Positions 17,558-28,300 of a DNA stretch of 64,000 nt are shown one piece after another. Position 1 is the stretch's first letter; each line of letters starts with the position of its first letter. The stretch lies in the NCBI RefSeq assembly GCF_001513955.1, contig NZ_KQ948153.1, forward strand, positions 89,232 to 153,231, read 5' to 3'. Below the pieces are notes generated by a model. That model was not told the DNA's origin. It was given only the letters and a program-made list of their open reading frames with translations, and ran no database searches. Made by a program: the position numbers and the translations under genes. The stretch comes from Streptomyces pseudovenezuelae (GTDB lineage Bacteria > Actinomycetota > Actinomycetes > Streptomycetales > Streptomycetaceae).

Positions 17558-18802
17558 TCACGAGTGGCTGCGGGACGGTTCCGGCTCGTGCTGCGGCGTC
17601 TGGTCCTCTCGGGGAAGCAGGAGCGGGGTGGTCAAGATGAGCAGTCCTGCGACCGTGAGAGCGGTACGTGGGCTGGTGACGTCGGCGAGCAGCCCGGCGA
17701 GTGCGGTGAGGACGGCGATGGACGCCTGCTGGCCGATCGACCAGGCCGACAGGGTGCGGGCGACGAGATGCTCGGGGGTGTGTTCGAGCCGGTAGGTGGC
17801 GAGCACCGGGCTGTACAGGCTCATGTTGATGATGATCGCCAGCTCGACGGCCATCACGGTGACGAGGCCGACGACGCCGGGACGGACGAAGGCCAGGCCG
17901 ATCAGCCAGATGGCGCGCAGGGTGCCAACGGTCCGGAAGACCCAGTGCCGGCCGAAGCGCGCCACGACACGGCGGGCCAGCCGCGAGCCGATGAGTCCGC
18001 CGAGGCAGGGGGCGGCGAAGGCGAGGCCGTACTGCCAGGGCGGGAAACCGAGTTGGCGAAGCAGGAGCACCGCCAGCAGCGGCTCGGTGGCCATGATCAG
18101 CCCGCCGACGAGCAGTTGGTTGAGGTAGAGGGCGCGCAGACCGGGGTGGCCCAAGATGTGTCGCCAGCCGTCGAGAAGTGCGCCCACCCGGACGGGGCTC
18201 TTGTCGGTCCTTCGCGGCGCTTCTTCCTGGCCGCGGATCGCGATGATGCCGAGCGCGGAGAGCAGGTAGCTGAGCGCGTCGGCCACCACGGTGGTGACGG
18301 GACCGAACAGGCCGATCGCAGCTCCGCCCAACGGTGGCCCCACCGCGATGGAGCTCCAGTTCGTGGACTCGAACCGAGCGTTGGCGACGAGTAGGTCGTC
18401 CGGCCGGACGAGGGCCTTGAGGTAAGCGCCGCCGGCCGCGTTGAACGCGATCTTGGCCGCGGCGACCAGAGCCGAGACCACGAGGAGCTGGACGAGACTG
18501 AGCCATCCGAAGGCGTAGGCGACGGGGACCGTCGCCATGGCCGCAAGCCGGGCCAGGTCCATCATGATCATGACTGGGCGTTTGCGCCGGAACTCCACCC
18601 ACGGCGCGAGGGGCACCGCGATCAGCGCACCCACCGCAGGCCCCACCGCGGACAGCGCGGACACCTCAGCGGGTCCGGCATGCAGCACCAGCACGGCGAT
18701 CAGCGGCAACGCCCCGAACCCCAGCCCGGACCCATACGCGCTCACCGCATACGACGCCCACAGCCAGCCGAACTGCCGGCCCAACCGTCTCCTGCCCGCC
18801 AT
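17558..18802 (-). CDS. MFS transporter
   Basis: 414-residue major facilitator with about 12 membrane segments. It has the loop motif EFRRKRPVMIMMDLARL between helices 2 and 3 and a charged central loop (RGQEEAPRRTDKSPVRVG). It resembles drug-efflux or macrolide-efflux-type exporters. ATG at 18802 is chosen because AAGGGGAG lies upstream; a GTG at 18853 would add 17 residues without a ribosome-binding site. Divergent from a LysR gene that probably controls it. Confidence 0.87.
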   Translation of the reverse strand: MAGRRRLGRQFGWLWASYAVSAYGSGLGFGALPLIAVLVLHAGPAEVSALSAVGPAVGALIAVPLAPWVEFRRKRPVMIMMDLARLAAMATVPVAYAFGWLSLVQLLVVSALVAAAKIAFNAAGGAYLKALVRPDDLLVANARFESTNWSSIAVGPPLGGAAIGLFGPVTTVVADALSYLLSALGIIAIRGQEEAPRRTDKSPVRVGALLDGWRHILGHPGLRALYLNQLLVGGLIMATEPLLAVLLLRQLGFPPWQYGLAFAAPCLGGLIGSRLARRVVARFGRHWVFRTVGTLRAIWLIGLAFVRPGVVGLVTVMAVELAIIINMSLYSPVLATYRLEHTPEHLVARTLSAWSIGQQASIAVLTALAGLLADVTSPRTALTVAGLLILTTPLLLPREDQTPQHEPEPSRSHS

Positions 18803-18878
18803 GCGCAGCGCACTCCCCTTGATTCCCCGCCCGAACAAACCGACGTTGACCACGGAGAGATAAGCGGGCAGGACAACA

Positions 18879-18924
18879 GCAGGTCAAACAACCGACCTGC
18901 CCGCAATCCACAACCATCAGTTGT
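18879..18924. promoter_or_regulatory. inverted repeats in the MFS/LysR divergent promoter
   Basis: GCAGGTC (18879-18885) pairs with GACCTGC (18894-18900), and ACAAC-CATCA-GTTGT lies at 18910-18924. The second has the spacing of a LysR-type box. Both are in the gap between the divergent starts, so they probably bind the LysR protein. Confidence 0.45.
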
Positions 18925-18942
18925 TCACTAAGGTGGGTCGGC

Positions 18943-19878
18943 GTGGATCTCGAAGCAGTACGTACCTTCGTCGCCGTCGCGGAAGCGGGCCAGTTCCAGA
19001 AAGCCGCCACCGACCTGTCGATCACCCAGCAGGCCGTCTCCAAACGCATCGCCGCGCTGGAGCGCACCCTTGGCGTGCGACTGTTCACCCGTGCCCCACG
19101 CGGCGCCGAGCCCACCATCGACGGGCAGGCGTTCCTGCCCCACGCACGCGAGCTGCTGCGCGTCGAGGGGCGCGCGATAGCCTCCGTGCGCCCCGGCCAC
19201 CGGCCGCTTCGCGTCGACGTGATCGCCTCGCGCAGCGCGCAGTCGGGCCTGATGCGTGGCTTCCACCGCGCACACCCCGAGATCGACCTCGACGTGATGA
19301 TGCTGTTCGACATCGAGACCGCCGTCACCGCCATCCGCTCCGGCACCATCGACGCGTCCTTCCGCGCCGTCGCCGCGCCTGGCCGCCCCCTCCCCGAGGA
19401 CATCGAGTCCATCCGGGTCCTCGACGAGCCGCTCCAACTCCTCACCGGCCCCCGCCACGCACTGGCAGGCGCCCGCTCGGTCACCCTCGCCCAGCTCACC
19501 GGGCACCGGATCTGGATGCCCGGCATCGCCCCCGGCACCGAATGGGGCGCCTACTACGACGACCTCGTCGCCGAGTTCGGCCTCACCATCGAGGCGACGG
19601 GCCCCAACTTCGGCTCCGACGTACTCCTCGACACCATCGCCGACACCCCGGCACTGGCCACCTTCATGGGCGAGCCCACCCGCCTCGTCTGGCCCGCCGG
19701 CCACGACCTGCGCCGCATCCCGGTCATCGACCCGACCCCGGTCTACCCGCACTCGCTCCTCTGGCACCGCGACAACCCCCACCCGGCGCTGGCCACCCTC
19801 CGCACCCACCTCGCCGCCACGACGGCCGACCACGACGCCACCGGCACCTGGAGGCCGGGCTGGGTGACGCCGCGCTGA
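18943..19878 (+). CDS. LysR family transcriptional regulator
   Basis: 311 residues. The winged helix-turn-helix is at residues 1-60 (MDLEAVRTFVAVAEAGQFQK, then ITQQAVSKRIAALERTLGVRLF); the rest is a periplasmic-binding-like effector domain. GTG start. Divergent from the MFS pump and the isochorismatase-like gene, which are the likely targets. The effector is unknown. Confidence 0.92.
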   Translation: MDLEAVRTFVAVAEAGQFQKAATDLSITQQAVSKRIAALERTLGVRLFTRAPRGAEPTIDGQAFLPHARELLRVEGRAIASVRPGHRPLRVDVIASRSAQSGLMRGFHRAHPEIDLDVMMLFDIETAVTAIRSGTIDASFRAVAAPGRPLPEDIESIRVLDEPLQLLTGPRHALAGARSVTLAQLTGHRIWMPGIAPGTEWGAYYDDLVAEFGLTIEATGPNFGSDVLLDTIADTPALATFMGEPTRLVWPAGHDLRRIPVIDPTPVYPHSLLWHRDNPHPALATLRTHLAATTADHDATGTWRPGWVTPR

Positions 19879-19899
19879 ACGGCCGACGACCCACGCGGC

Positions 19900-20125
19900 C
19901 GGCCCTGTCGAGCGCGGACAGTCGACGGCGGGCGTCGCCGGGGGCGAGCAGGCCGGCCGGCTCGGAGATCGCCTCCGCGGAGGGCTCGAAGCAGCGACGG
20001 AGCCTCTCCGGCGTCCTGTGCCGGGACTTCGCCATCAGCATCAACAGCGAGGCAGCCCGCTCGCCGAGATGGGTCAGGGCGGAGTGACGGTACTCGTGCA
20101 GGTCCCAGCCCGTACCCGGCCCGCG
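19900..20125 (-). pseudogene. C-terminal relic of a tyrosine site-specific integrase
   Basis: On the minus strand the sequence encodes GWDLHEYRHSALTHLGE, LLMLMAKSRHRTPERLRRCF and EAISEPAGLLAPGD. This is the catalytic HxxR region and C-terminal tail of Streptomyces tyrosine recombinases. The N-terminal two thirds and a proper end are missing. It probably marks an old element. No matching attachment site was noticed nearby. Confidence 0.6.
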
Positions 20126-20309
20126 CAGGGTCGCAGGGCGGTGCGCCCCCGCCACGACCGCGCTGCTCCCTGGCGCTCGCCGAGCCTGCGTACGGTGGAC
20201 GCTGCACCTGCCCCGCGCGCGGCCGACCGGCCGTGCCGACCCGGGCAGACCGAGCCGCCCCTGGCCGACCGGTCCCGCCCCCGCCGGGCCCGACACCGCG
20301 CTCGCCCCC

Positions 20310-20363
20310 GGCCCACCCGGCCCACCCGGCCCACCCGGCCCACCCGGCCCACCCGGCCCACCC
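20310..20363. repeat. 9-bp tandem repeat (GGCCCACCC) x6
   Basis: Six exact tandem copies of GGCCCACCC, followed to about 20420 by degenerate copies. It lies in the untranslated gap before the LLM gene at 20551. No spacers, so it is a simple minisatellite. Confidence 0.9.
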
Positions 20364-20550
20364 GGGCCCCCAGCCCCAGCCCCGGTCCACCCGGTCCACC
20401 TGACCCACCCGGCCCACCCGAGCCCCCAGCTCCAGCCCCCCGCCCCCCTGCTCACCCCACCCACCCCCACACCCCAACACCCCAACAACCCCCAACGATG
20501 CCGACCAGTCGGTATGGACATCCCCGCCCCCGCCCGGTACAGATGCAGTC

Positions 20551-21393
20551 ATGCGTATTTCCGTGACGATCTTCCTCACCGACGAGACCATCACCCCGAC
20601 CCGGCTCGCCCGTGAGCTGGAGGCGCGGGGCTTCGGCGGGCTGTATCTGCCCGAGCACACCCACATCCCCGTCGAGCGGGTCACCCCGTACCCCGCGGGC
20701 GGCGACCTGCCGCGCGAGTACGGCCGTACCCTCGACCCCTTCGTCGCGCTCGGCCAGGCCGCCGCCGTCACCGAGCGGCTCGGGCTCGGCACCGGCATCA
20801 CGCTCGTCGCCCAGCACGACCCGATCGACCTCGCCAAGCAGATCGCCACCCTCGACCACCTCTCGGGCGGGCGGTTCACGCTCGGGCTCGGGTTCGGGTG
20901 GAACGTCGAGGAAGCCGCCGACCACGGCGTCGAGTGGCGCACCCGGCGCGAGCTCGTCCGGGACCGGATGGCGCTCATGCAGGCGCTGTGGGCGGACGAA
21001 CCGACCGCCTACGAAGGGGAGTTCGGGAGCGTCAAGGCCAGCCACGCCTTCCCCAAGCCCGTGCGGAAGCGGACCCTGGTGGGCGGCGCCGCCGGGCCCA
21101 AGCTGTTCTCCCACATCTGCGCGTACGCCGACGGCTGGCTCCCCATCGGCGGACGCGGCCTCGGCGAGTCCCTGCCCGTGCTGCGCGCCGCCTGGGCCGA
21201 CGCGGGCCGCGACCCGGGCGCCCTCCAGGTCGTCCCGTACGCCGTCCTGCCCACCCCCGGCAAGCTCGCCCACTACGCCGAGCTCGGCATCGAGGAGGTC
21301 GTGCTCCAGCTGCCGCCGGCGGGGGAGGGTGAGGTGCTGAAGGTGCTCGACGAGTATGCCCGCTATGTCCAGGACGGCACCGCAGGGGTGTGA
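20551..21393 (+). CDS. LLM class F420-dependent oxidoreductase (TIGR03619-like)
   Basis: 280-residue luciferase-like protein beginning MRISVTIFLTDETITPTRLA. ATLDHLSGGRFTLGLGFGWN and LVGGAAGPKLFSHICAYADG are the F420-class signatures. The next gene, 58 bases downstream, is fbiC, which makes the F420 chromophore, so this supports F420 use. Substrate unknown. ATG lacks a strong ribosome-binding site. Confidence 0.87.
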   Translation: MRISVTIFLTDETITPTRLARELEARGFGGLYLPEHTHIPVERVTPYPAGGDLPREYGRTLDPFVALGQAAAVTERLGLGTGITLVAQHDPIDLAKQIATLDHLSGGRFTLGLGFGWNVEEAADHGVEWRTRRELVRDRMALMQALWADEPTAYEGEFGSVKASHAFPKPVRKRTLVGGAAGPKLFSHICAYADGWLPIGGRGLGESLPVLRAAWADAGRDPGALQVVPYAVLPTPGKLAHYAELGIEEVVLQLPPAGEGEVLKVLDEYARYVQDGTAGV

Positions 21394-21451
21394 CGTCACC
21401 CACCTCCGGGCGGCGGGGCTGCCCTGATCACACCGCTCGTATGCTCGAAGG

Positions 21452-24064
21452 ATGACGACTTCCGCGACCTCCGGAACCGGCCCCACCGACCGCCCCGGCG
21501 GTACCGGCCCCACCGAGAACTCCCTGCGTCGCGCTCTCAAACGCGCCCGGGACGGCGTCGCCCTGGACGTGACAGAAGCAGCGGTGCTCCTCCAGGCCCG
21601 CGGTGAGGCCCTCGTCGACCTCACCGCGTCCGCCGCCCGGGTCAGGGACGCGGGGCTCGAACAGGCCGGCCGTCCCGGTGTCATCACGTACTCGAAGAGC
21701 GTCTTCATCCCGCTGACCCGGCTGTGCCGCGACAAGTGCCACTACTGCACCTTCGTCACCGTGCCCGGCAAGCTCCGCCGCGCCGGGCACGGGATGTTCA
21801 TGTCCCCCGACGAGGTCCTGGACGTGGCCCGCAAGGGCGCCGCGCTGGGCTGCAAGGAAGCCCTGATCACCCTCGGCGACAAGCCGGAGGACCGCTGGCC
21901 GGAGGCCAGGGAGTGGCTGGACGCGCACGGCTACGACGACACCATCGCCTACGTCCGGGCCATCTCCATCCGCATCCTGGAGGAGACGGGCCTGCTGCCC
22001 CACCTCAACCCGGGCGTGCTGTCCTGGACCGACTTCCAGCGGCTCAAGCCGGTCGCGCCCAGCATGGGCATGATGCTGGAGACCACCGCCGAGCGGCTGT
22101 GGTCCGAGCCCGGCGGCCCGCACCACGGTTCCCCCGACAAGGAACCCGCCGTACGGCTGCGGGTGTTGGAGGACGCCGGGCGCTCCTCCGTCCCCTTCAC
22201 CTCCGGCATCCTCATCGGCATCGGGGAGACCTACGAGGAGCGCGCCGAGTCGCTCTTCGCGCTCCGGCGCACGGCGCGGGCGTACCACAGCGTCCAGGAA
22301 CTGATCATCCAGAACTTCCGCGCCAAGCCGGACACCGCGATGCGCGGCATGCCGGACGCGGAGCTCGACGAGCTGGTCGCCGCGGTGGCGGTGGCCCGCC
22401 TCATCATGGGCCCGGCCGCCAACATCCAGGCCCCGCCGAACCTCGTCGAGGGCGAGTACGAGCGGCTGATCGGGGCCGGGATCGACGACTGGGGCGGCGT
22501 CAGCCCGCTCACCATCGACCACGTCAACCCCGAGCGCCCCTGGCCGCAGATCGAGGAGCTCACCGAGCGGTCCGCCGCGGCCGGCTTCGAACTGCGGGAA
22601 CGTCTGTGCGTGTACCCCGAGTTCGTCCAGCGGGGCGAGCCCTGGCTGGACCCGAGGCTGCGCCCGCACGTGGCGGCGCTGGCCGACCCGGAGACGGGCC
22701 TCGCCCGCCCCGACGCCCTCCCGCGGGGGCTGCCGTGGCAGGAGCCCGAGGAGGTCTTCGTGGCCTCCGGCCGCACGGACCTGCACGCCTCCATCGACAC
22801 CGAGGGCCGTACGTCCGACCGCCGTGACGACTTCGACGAGGTCTACGGCGACTGGGGCGCCCTGCGCGAGGCGGCCGCCCCCGGGATGGTGCCCGAGCGC
22901 ATCGACACGGACGTACGGCAGGCGCTGCGGACCGCCGCCGACGATCCCACCAGGCTGACCGACGAGGAGGCCCTCGCGCTGCTGCACGCCGACGGGCCCG
23001 CCCTGGACGCGCTGTGCCAGGTGGCCGACGACGTGCGCAAGTCGGTGGCCGGCGACGACGTGACGTACATCGTCACCCGGAACATCAACTTCACCAACGT
23101 CTGCTACACGGGCTGCCGTTTCTGCGCCTTCGCCCAGCGGCGCACCGACGCCGACGCCTACACGCTCTCCCTGGACCAGGTGGCCGACCGCGCCCAGCAG
23201 GCCTGGGAGCTCGGCGCGGTGGAGGTCTGCATGCAGGGCGGGATCCACCCGGACCTGCCCGGCACGGCGTACTTCGACATCGCGAAGGCGGTGAAGGAGC
23301 GGGTCCCCGGCATGCATGTGCACGCCTTCTCGCCGATGGAGGTCGTCAACGGCGCGACCCGCACCGGCATGTCGATCCGCGAGTGGCTGACCACGGCCAA
23401 GGAGGCCGGGCTCGGCTCCCTGCCCGGCACGGCCGCCGAGATCCTCGACGACGAGGTCCGCTGGGTGCTGACCAAGGGCAAGCTGCCGACGGCGACCTGG
23501 ATCGAGGTGATCGAGACGGCGCACGAGGTCGGCCTCAGGACCTCCTCGACGATGATGTACGGCCATGTCGACCAGCCCCGGCACTGGCTGGGCCACCTGC
23601 GCACGCTGGCGGGCATCCAGCAGCGCACCGGCGGCTTCACGGAGTTCGTGACGCTCCCCTTCATCCACACCAACGCCCCGGTGTACCTGGCCGGCATCGC
23701 CCGCCCCGGCCCGTCGATGCGGGACAACCGGGCGGTCACGGCGATGGCCCGGCTGCTCCTGCACCCCTGGATACCGAACATCCAGACCAGCTGGGTCAAG
23801 CTCGGCACCGAGGGCGCGGCCGAGATGCTCCGCTCCGGCGCGAACGACGTCGGCGGCACCCTGATGGAGGAGACGATCTCGCGGATGGCGGGGTCGTCGT
23901 ACGGCTCCTACAAGTCGGTCAAGGACCTGATCGCGGTGGCGGAGGCGGCGGGCCGTCCCGCCCGTCCGCGCACCACGCTGTACGGCGAGGTGCCGCAGGA
24001 GCGGCAGCAGGCGGCGCAGGTCTCCGACGGGCATCTGCCGGAGCTGCTGCCGGTGCTGGACTGA
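21452..24064 (+). CDS. fbiC: FO synthase, bifunctional CofG/CofH (FbiC)
   Basis: 870-residue fusion of two radical SAM enzymes. It makes 7,8-didemethyl-8-hydroxy-5-deazariboflavin (FO), the chromophore of F420, from tyrosine and a ribityl-aminouracil. The first [4Fe-4S] motif is Cys92/96/99 (LCRDKCHYC, CofG half), the second Cys551/555/558 (CYTGCRFC, CofH half). Length agrees with actinobacterial FbiC. It is preceded by an F420-type LLM gene, and three other putative F420-family proteins lie elsewhere in the window. Essential for F420 synthesis; soluble and oxygen-sensitive. Confidence 0.97.
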   Translation: MTTSATSGTGPTDRPGGTGPTENSLRRALKRARDGVALDVTEAAVLLQARGEALVDLTASAARVRDAGLEQAGRPGVITYSKSVFIPLTRLCRDKCHYCTFVTVPGKLRRAGHGMFMSPDEVLDVARKGAALGCKEALITLGDKPEDRWPEAREWLDAHGYDDTIAYVRAISIRILEETGLLPHLNPGVLSWTDFQRLKPVAPSMGMMLETTAERLWSEPGGPHHGSPDKEPAVRLRVLEDAGRSSVPFTSGILIGIGETYEERAESLFALRRTARAYHSVQELIIQNFRAKPDTAMRGMPDAELDELVAAVAVARLIMGPAANIQAPPNLVEGEYERLIGAGIDDWGGVSPLTIDHVNPERPWPQIEELTERSAAAGFELRERLCVYPEFVQRGEPWLDPRLRPHVAALADPETGLARPDALPRGLPWQEPEEVFVASGRTDLHASIDTEGRTSDRRDDFDEVYGDWGALREAAAPGMVPERIDTDVRQALRTAADDPTRLTDEEALALLHADGPALDALCQVADDVRKSVAGDDVTYIVTRNINFTNVCYTGCRFCAFAQRRTDADAYTLSLDQVADRAQQAWELGAVEVCMQGGIHPDLPGTAYFDIAKAVKERVPGMHVHAFSPMEVVNGATRTGMSIREWLTTAKEAGLGSLPGTAAEILDDEVRWVLTKGKLPTATWIEVIETAHEVGLRTSSTMMYGHVDQPRHWLGHLRTLAGIQQRTGGFTEFVTLPFIHTNAPVYLAGIARPGPSMRDNRAVTAMARLLLHPWIPNIQTSWVKLGTEGAAEMLRSGANDVGGTLMEETISRMAGSSYGSYKSVKDLIAVAEAAGRPARPRTTLYGEVPQERQQAAQVSDGHLPELLPVLD

Positions 24065-24161
24065 GCCGGGGCGACGGCTCGCGGGCGGGTGTCGAGACGG
24101 GGGCCGGTACGATGATCCGACCCCCGTTCGACGGGGATCCTTAGCCGAGGAGATGCGTGCC

Positions 24162-24713
24162 GTGCCAGCCCCGAAGGTCTGGGTGACGGGTCTGACCGTG
24201 GGGGCGATCGCCGCCGTCGTCGCCCTGGCCGTACAGGCCGACAAGGGAACGAAGCCGAGCGCCGTGGCCACCGCCCGGCCGAGCGTGTCGGCGTCCCCGA
24301 GCGCGTCCGCGCGACCCGAGCCGTCGGCGACCGCGGTCCCGGACGCCTCCGGCACCGGCCGCCGGATCGTCTACTCGCTCGGCGACAAGCGGGTCTGGCT
24401 GATCGACGCGAGCGAGGCGTCCCGGCGGACCTTCGCCGTCTGGCCGGGGACGGTCGACCCCGCCCCCGGCACCTACGCCGTCTCGCTGCGCCGGGGCGAC
24501 CCGACGACCGGATCCGACGGCGTGCGGATCGAGCACATCGTGTACTTCACCGCCGTGGACGGCGTGAACGTCGCCTTCTCCAACGCGGTGGACGGTTCCT
24601 CGCCCCCGCCCGCCAAGGGCAGCCGGACCGGCGGCATCCGCATGAAGACGGCGGACGGCTCGGCCCTGTGGACGTTCGGCGAGACGGGGACGAAGGTCGT
24701 CGTCGTCAACTAG
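24162..24713 (+). CDS. membrane-anchored hypothetical protein
   Basis: 183 residues: one N-terminal membrane segment (about residues 5-24), a Ser/Ala/Pro linker (residues 30-65), then an extracytoplasmic beta-rich domain with RIVYSLGDKRVWLIDASE and IVYFTAVDGVNVAFSNAVDG. The latter recalls the L,D-transpeptidase-like core but lacks its catalytic Cys motif. GTG at 24162 is chosen because GAGGAG lies 10 bases upstream. Tail-to-tail overlap of 8 bases with the DUF2165 gene. Function unknown. Confidence 0.7.
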   Translation: MPAPKVWVTGLTVGAIAAVVALAVQADKGTKPSAVATARPSVSASPSASARPEPSATAVPDASGTGRRIVYSLGDKRVWLIDASEASRRTFAVWPGTVDPAPGTYAVSLRRGDPTTGSDGVRIEHIVYFTAVDGVNVAFSNAVDGSSPPPAKGSRTGGIRMKTADGSALWTFGETGTKVVVVN

Positions 24714-25221
24714 CGGCGCGCTCCGGCAGGTTGACCACCAGCAGCACCACGCCGCTCAGCACGAACACCCGCAGCGCCGCGTCCAGGCCGTTCCAGGTGT
24801 CCGACTGCCACATGGAGAACCACTCCCCGCCGATCGCGATGAACCCGGCGCCGAAGAGCAGCATGAGCATGAGCAGACCGTAGGTGGAGAAGCGCCGGGC
24901 GGCCTGGTCGTCCCGCCGCACCCACAGCCATGTGCCGTAGATCAGCACGAGCGCCGCGAGCGTCTCCCAGACGATGATCGCGACGTACGCCGTGTTCTGA
25001 AGTCCCTTGCTGGTGACGGCTCTCCACATCAGATCGTCGTCCTTGAACGTCGTGTCCATCGCGAGCACATGCTGCACGAACGCCTGGTTCGTGCCGAAGT
25101 CGGTGATGTTCCCGAACGCGACGAGCGCTATGTACAGCGCGACGCTCGCGGTGAGCAGGGTGGCGGAGAGGTGAAGTGCGCTGCGTGAGGTGCGTGGGGG
25201 TGTCGATGCCATGGAGGCCAT
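24706..25221 (-). CDS. DUF2165-like small integral membrane protein
   Basis: 171 residues with four predicted membrane helices; conserved pieces are FGNITDFGTNQAFVQHVLAM, WRAVTSKGLQNTAYVAI and FGAGFIAIGGEWFSMWQS. This matches the DUF2165 family of predicted small integral membrane proteins. The start may be this ATG or the one 9 bases downstream. Function unknown. Confidence 0.75.
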   Translation of the reverse strand: MASMASTPPRTSRSALHLSATLLTASVALYIALVAFGNITDFGTNQAFVQHVLAMDTTFKDDDLMWRAVTSKGLQNTAYVAIIVWETLAALVLIYGTWLWVRRDDQAARRFSTYGLLMLMLLFGAGFIAIGGEWFSMWQSDTWNGLDAALRVFVLSGVVLLVVNLPERAAS

Positions 25222-25301
25222 CTTCCCTGTGCGGGGCGGCGTGATCCAGATCGGTTGCGCCAGAATGAGAGGCGGACGGGCCGCGACGAGGGGACGAACG
25301 C

Positions 25302-28300
25302 ATGACGCAGGCGGAGCCGTCGGCGCAGGAGCTGATCCTGCGGCGCACCCGGGCCGGTTTCGTGGGCCGCGAGGCCGAACGGACCGCGTTCCTGCGGAAC
25401 TTCGACTTCCCGCCCGGGGACCCCCGGCACCGTTTCCGCTTCCATGTCCACGGCAGCGCGGGCGTCGGAAAGACCTCCCTGGTGCAGGAGTTGGCGGCGC
25501 TCGCCCGCGAACGCGGGGCGCTCACGGCCTACATCGACGACGGCATCGGCAGCGTCCCGGAGGCGATGGAGACGCTGTGCCGCGAATTCGTCGACCAGGG
25601 CCGGAGACTGAAGGATCTGGAGCGGCGCCTCGCGACCTGGCGGGACCGGCGGCGCGAGGCGGAGGCCGCCCTCGCCGCCCTCGCCCCGGAGTCCCCACCC
25701 CAGGGGGCGTCGGCCGGGAGCAGGATGGCCGTGGACCTCAGCCTGGGTGCCCTGGAAGCGGCCCTGCCGGGCGCCGGACTCGTCACCCGCGCCCTTCCCG
25801 CCGACCGGCTCGCCCAGGGGGCCGACCGGCTGCGGGCCGGCCTCGGCGCCCGCTTCCGCAACCTCGACGACGTCGACCTGGTGCTCACCCCGGAGCGGGT
25901 CCTCACCCCGGTCCTGCTCGCCGAACTGAGGGCCGCCGCCTCCGCCGTACCGTGGATCGTCCTGTTCTTCGACACCTACGAGCGGACCGGCCCCTTCCTC
26001 GACCCGTGGCTGTACGACGTCCTCACCAAGCCCCGTGAGCACGGCCGGCTGCCCGCCGCCGTCGTGGTGGTCACCGCGGGCCAGCGCCCCCTGGACACCG
26101 CCCACTGGGGCGGACTGGACTCGGTGGCGGAGCTGCCGCTGGCCCCCTTCACCGAGGCCGAGGCGCGCCGCCTGCTCGCCGCGTGGGGCATCGTGGCCGA
26201 ACCGGTCGTCGAGGAGGTGCTGCGCCTGACGGGCGGCCTGCCGGTCCTGGTGTCGACCCTCGCGGCCCGGCGCCCCGACGGCCCGGACGACGTGATCGAC
26301 CCGAGCACCACCGCGGTGCAGCGGTTCCTGAAGCCGGAACCGGAGGCCCTGAAGAAGGTCGCCCGGGCCTGCGCGCTCCCCAGACGCCTGGACGCGGACG
26401 TCGTCCGGGTGCTCATCGCCGCCCCGGAGGACGAACTCGACTCCCGGTACGCGTGGTTGACCGGGCTGCCGTTCGTCACCCAGCGCGGCGATCGGCTCCA
26501 GTACCACGACGTCGTCCGCACGCAGATGCTCCGCATGGAACGGCGCCGGTCCCGCACCGAGTGGACGAGCCGGCACCGGCGGCTCGCGGAGGCGTTCGCC
26601 GAGTGGCGCGAGGACGCCGAATGCGGCCGGGGCGTCGAGGAGCTGTGGGCCGACGAGGAGTGGTGCGAACTGCGCCTGGAGGAGGTCTACCACCTGCTCT
26701 GCGCCCGCCCGCCCGCGGCGCTCGCCGAGGCGCTGCGCGGCTTCGTCGTGGCCTGCCGCCAGGACGAGGTCGTCGCCCGCCGCTGGGCGCGGATGCTGGA
26801 GGAGGCGGGCGAGGCGGCGGACCACGCCCTACTGCGCGAGTGGGGACGGTCGCTGGGCGCGGCGCTCGCCGACGAGGAGAGCGGCATGACCACGGCGGCG
26901 GACCTGCTGCTGGCCCGCCCCGGTCTCGACCCGGCCGGGCGGGCGGAGGCGCATGTGCTGCGCGCCCGGGAACTGCGCAGGCGCCAGGAGTACGGGCAGG
27001 CCCTGGAGGAGTACGACCGCGCGGTCGAACTCGATCCGCTGCAACCCCTGGCCCACTACGGCCGGGGCCTCGCCCATCAGCTCCTGGACGACTACCCGGC
27101 GGCACTGACCGCCTTCGACCGGGCCGTCGAACTGGCCCCCGACCTCGGGTGGATCATCGCCGAGCGGGCCGAGACGTACCGTCTGGCGTCCCGCTTCGAG
27201 GAGGCGGACGCCGACTTCAGCCGGGCCGTGGCCCTCGACCCCACCGACGACGTCGCCCTGACCGGACGGGCGGTGTGCCGGCACGGCCTGGGCCGGCTCG
27301 ACGAGGCACTCGCCGACTTCAACCGGGCGCTGAGCATCGACCCGGAGCATCTGTGGGCGCTCGTGCGCAGGGCCCGGCTGCACCGCACGCGGGGCGACGA
27401 GGACAAGGCGTTCGCCGACCTCGACCGGGCGTTCGCGCTGGCTCCCGACATGGCCTGGATCGCGTCGGAACGCGGGGACGCGTACCGGCTCGCCGGGCGC
27501 TACGAGGAGGCCGTGGCGGAGCTGGGGCGCGCGGTGGCCCTGGAGCCGGGCTACGCGTCCGCGCTGGCGAGCCGCGCCCAGGCCCTGTACGAACTCGGCC
27601 GGTACGAGTCGGCGTCGGCCGAGTTCGACCGGGCCCTCGGGCTGATCCCCGACTACGCCTGGGCGCTGGTGATGAGATCCCGGACCAAGGACCGGCTGGG
27701 CGACCAGGACGGCATGTTCGAGGACCTGCGGCGGGCCGTCGAGGCGGAGCCGGACGCCCACTGGATCCAGTCCGAGCTGGGGTGGGCGTACTGGCTGGCG
27801 GGCCGGTACGACGAGGGGGCGGCCGTCCTGCGGGCCCTCCTGGAGCAGGACCCGGAGCAGGAGGTCGCCCTGGCCGGACTGGGCGCGATTCACCACATCC
27901 GCAAGTCGTACGAGGAGGCCCTGCACTACCTGGGCCGGGCGGTGGCCGTCGACCCCGAGTACGCCTGGGCCTACGGCCGCCGGGGCCGGGTGTGGCTGGC
28001 GATCGGCCACACCGAGCAGGCCCTGGCCGACCTGGACCGGTGCGTGGCACTGGACCCGGGGATGACGTGGGAGCGGGGAGCGGCGATCGATCTGCTGTGG
28101 GTGTGCGGGCGCCGGGAGGAGGCGGAGGAGCGGCTGGCGGCGGTCCCCCTCGGAGAGCTGGACGACACCCGCGTCGAAATCGACCGCCGCCTCGGCCGGT
28201 GGGCGCGAGCCCGCGCTCTCGCCGAGCGCCTGCGGGAGCAGGATCCGGTCGTCGGCACCTTTCAGCTGGCCATGACGGTCCACTGCTCCGAAGGCATGGA

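Noticed and set aside
20310..20363. CRISPR array
   Set aside because: Continuous 9-bp tandem repeats without spacers or cas genes.
21428..24355. 975-codon minus-strand reading opposite fbiC
   Set aside because: Antisense shadow of a well-supported radical SAM gene; composition is unlike a protein.
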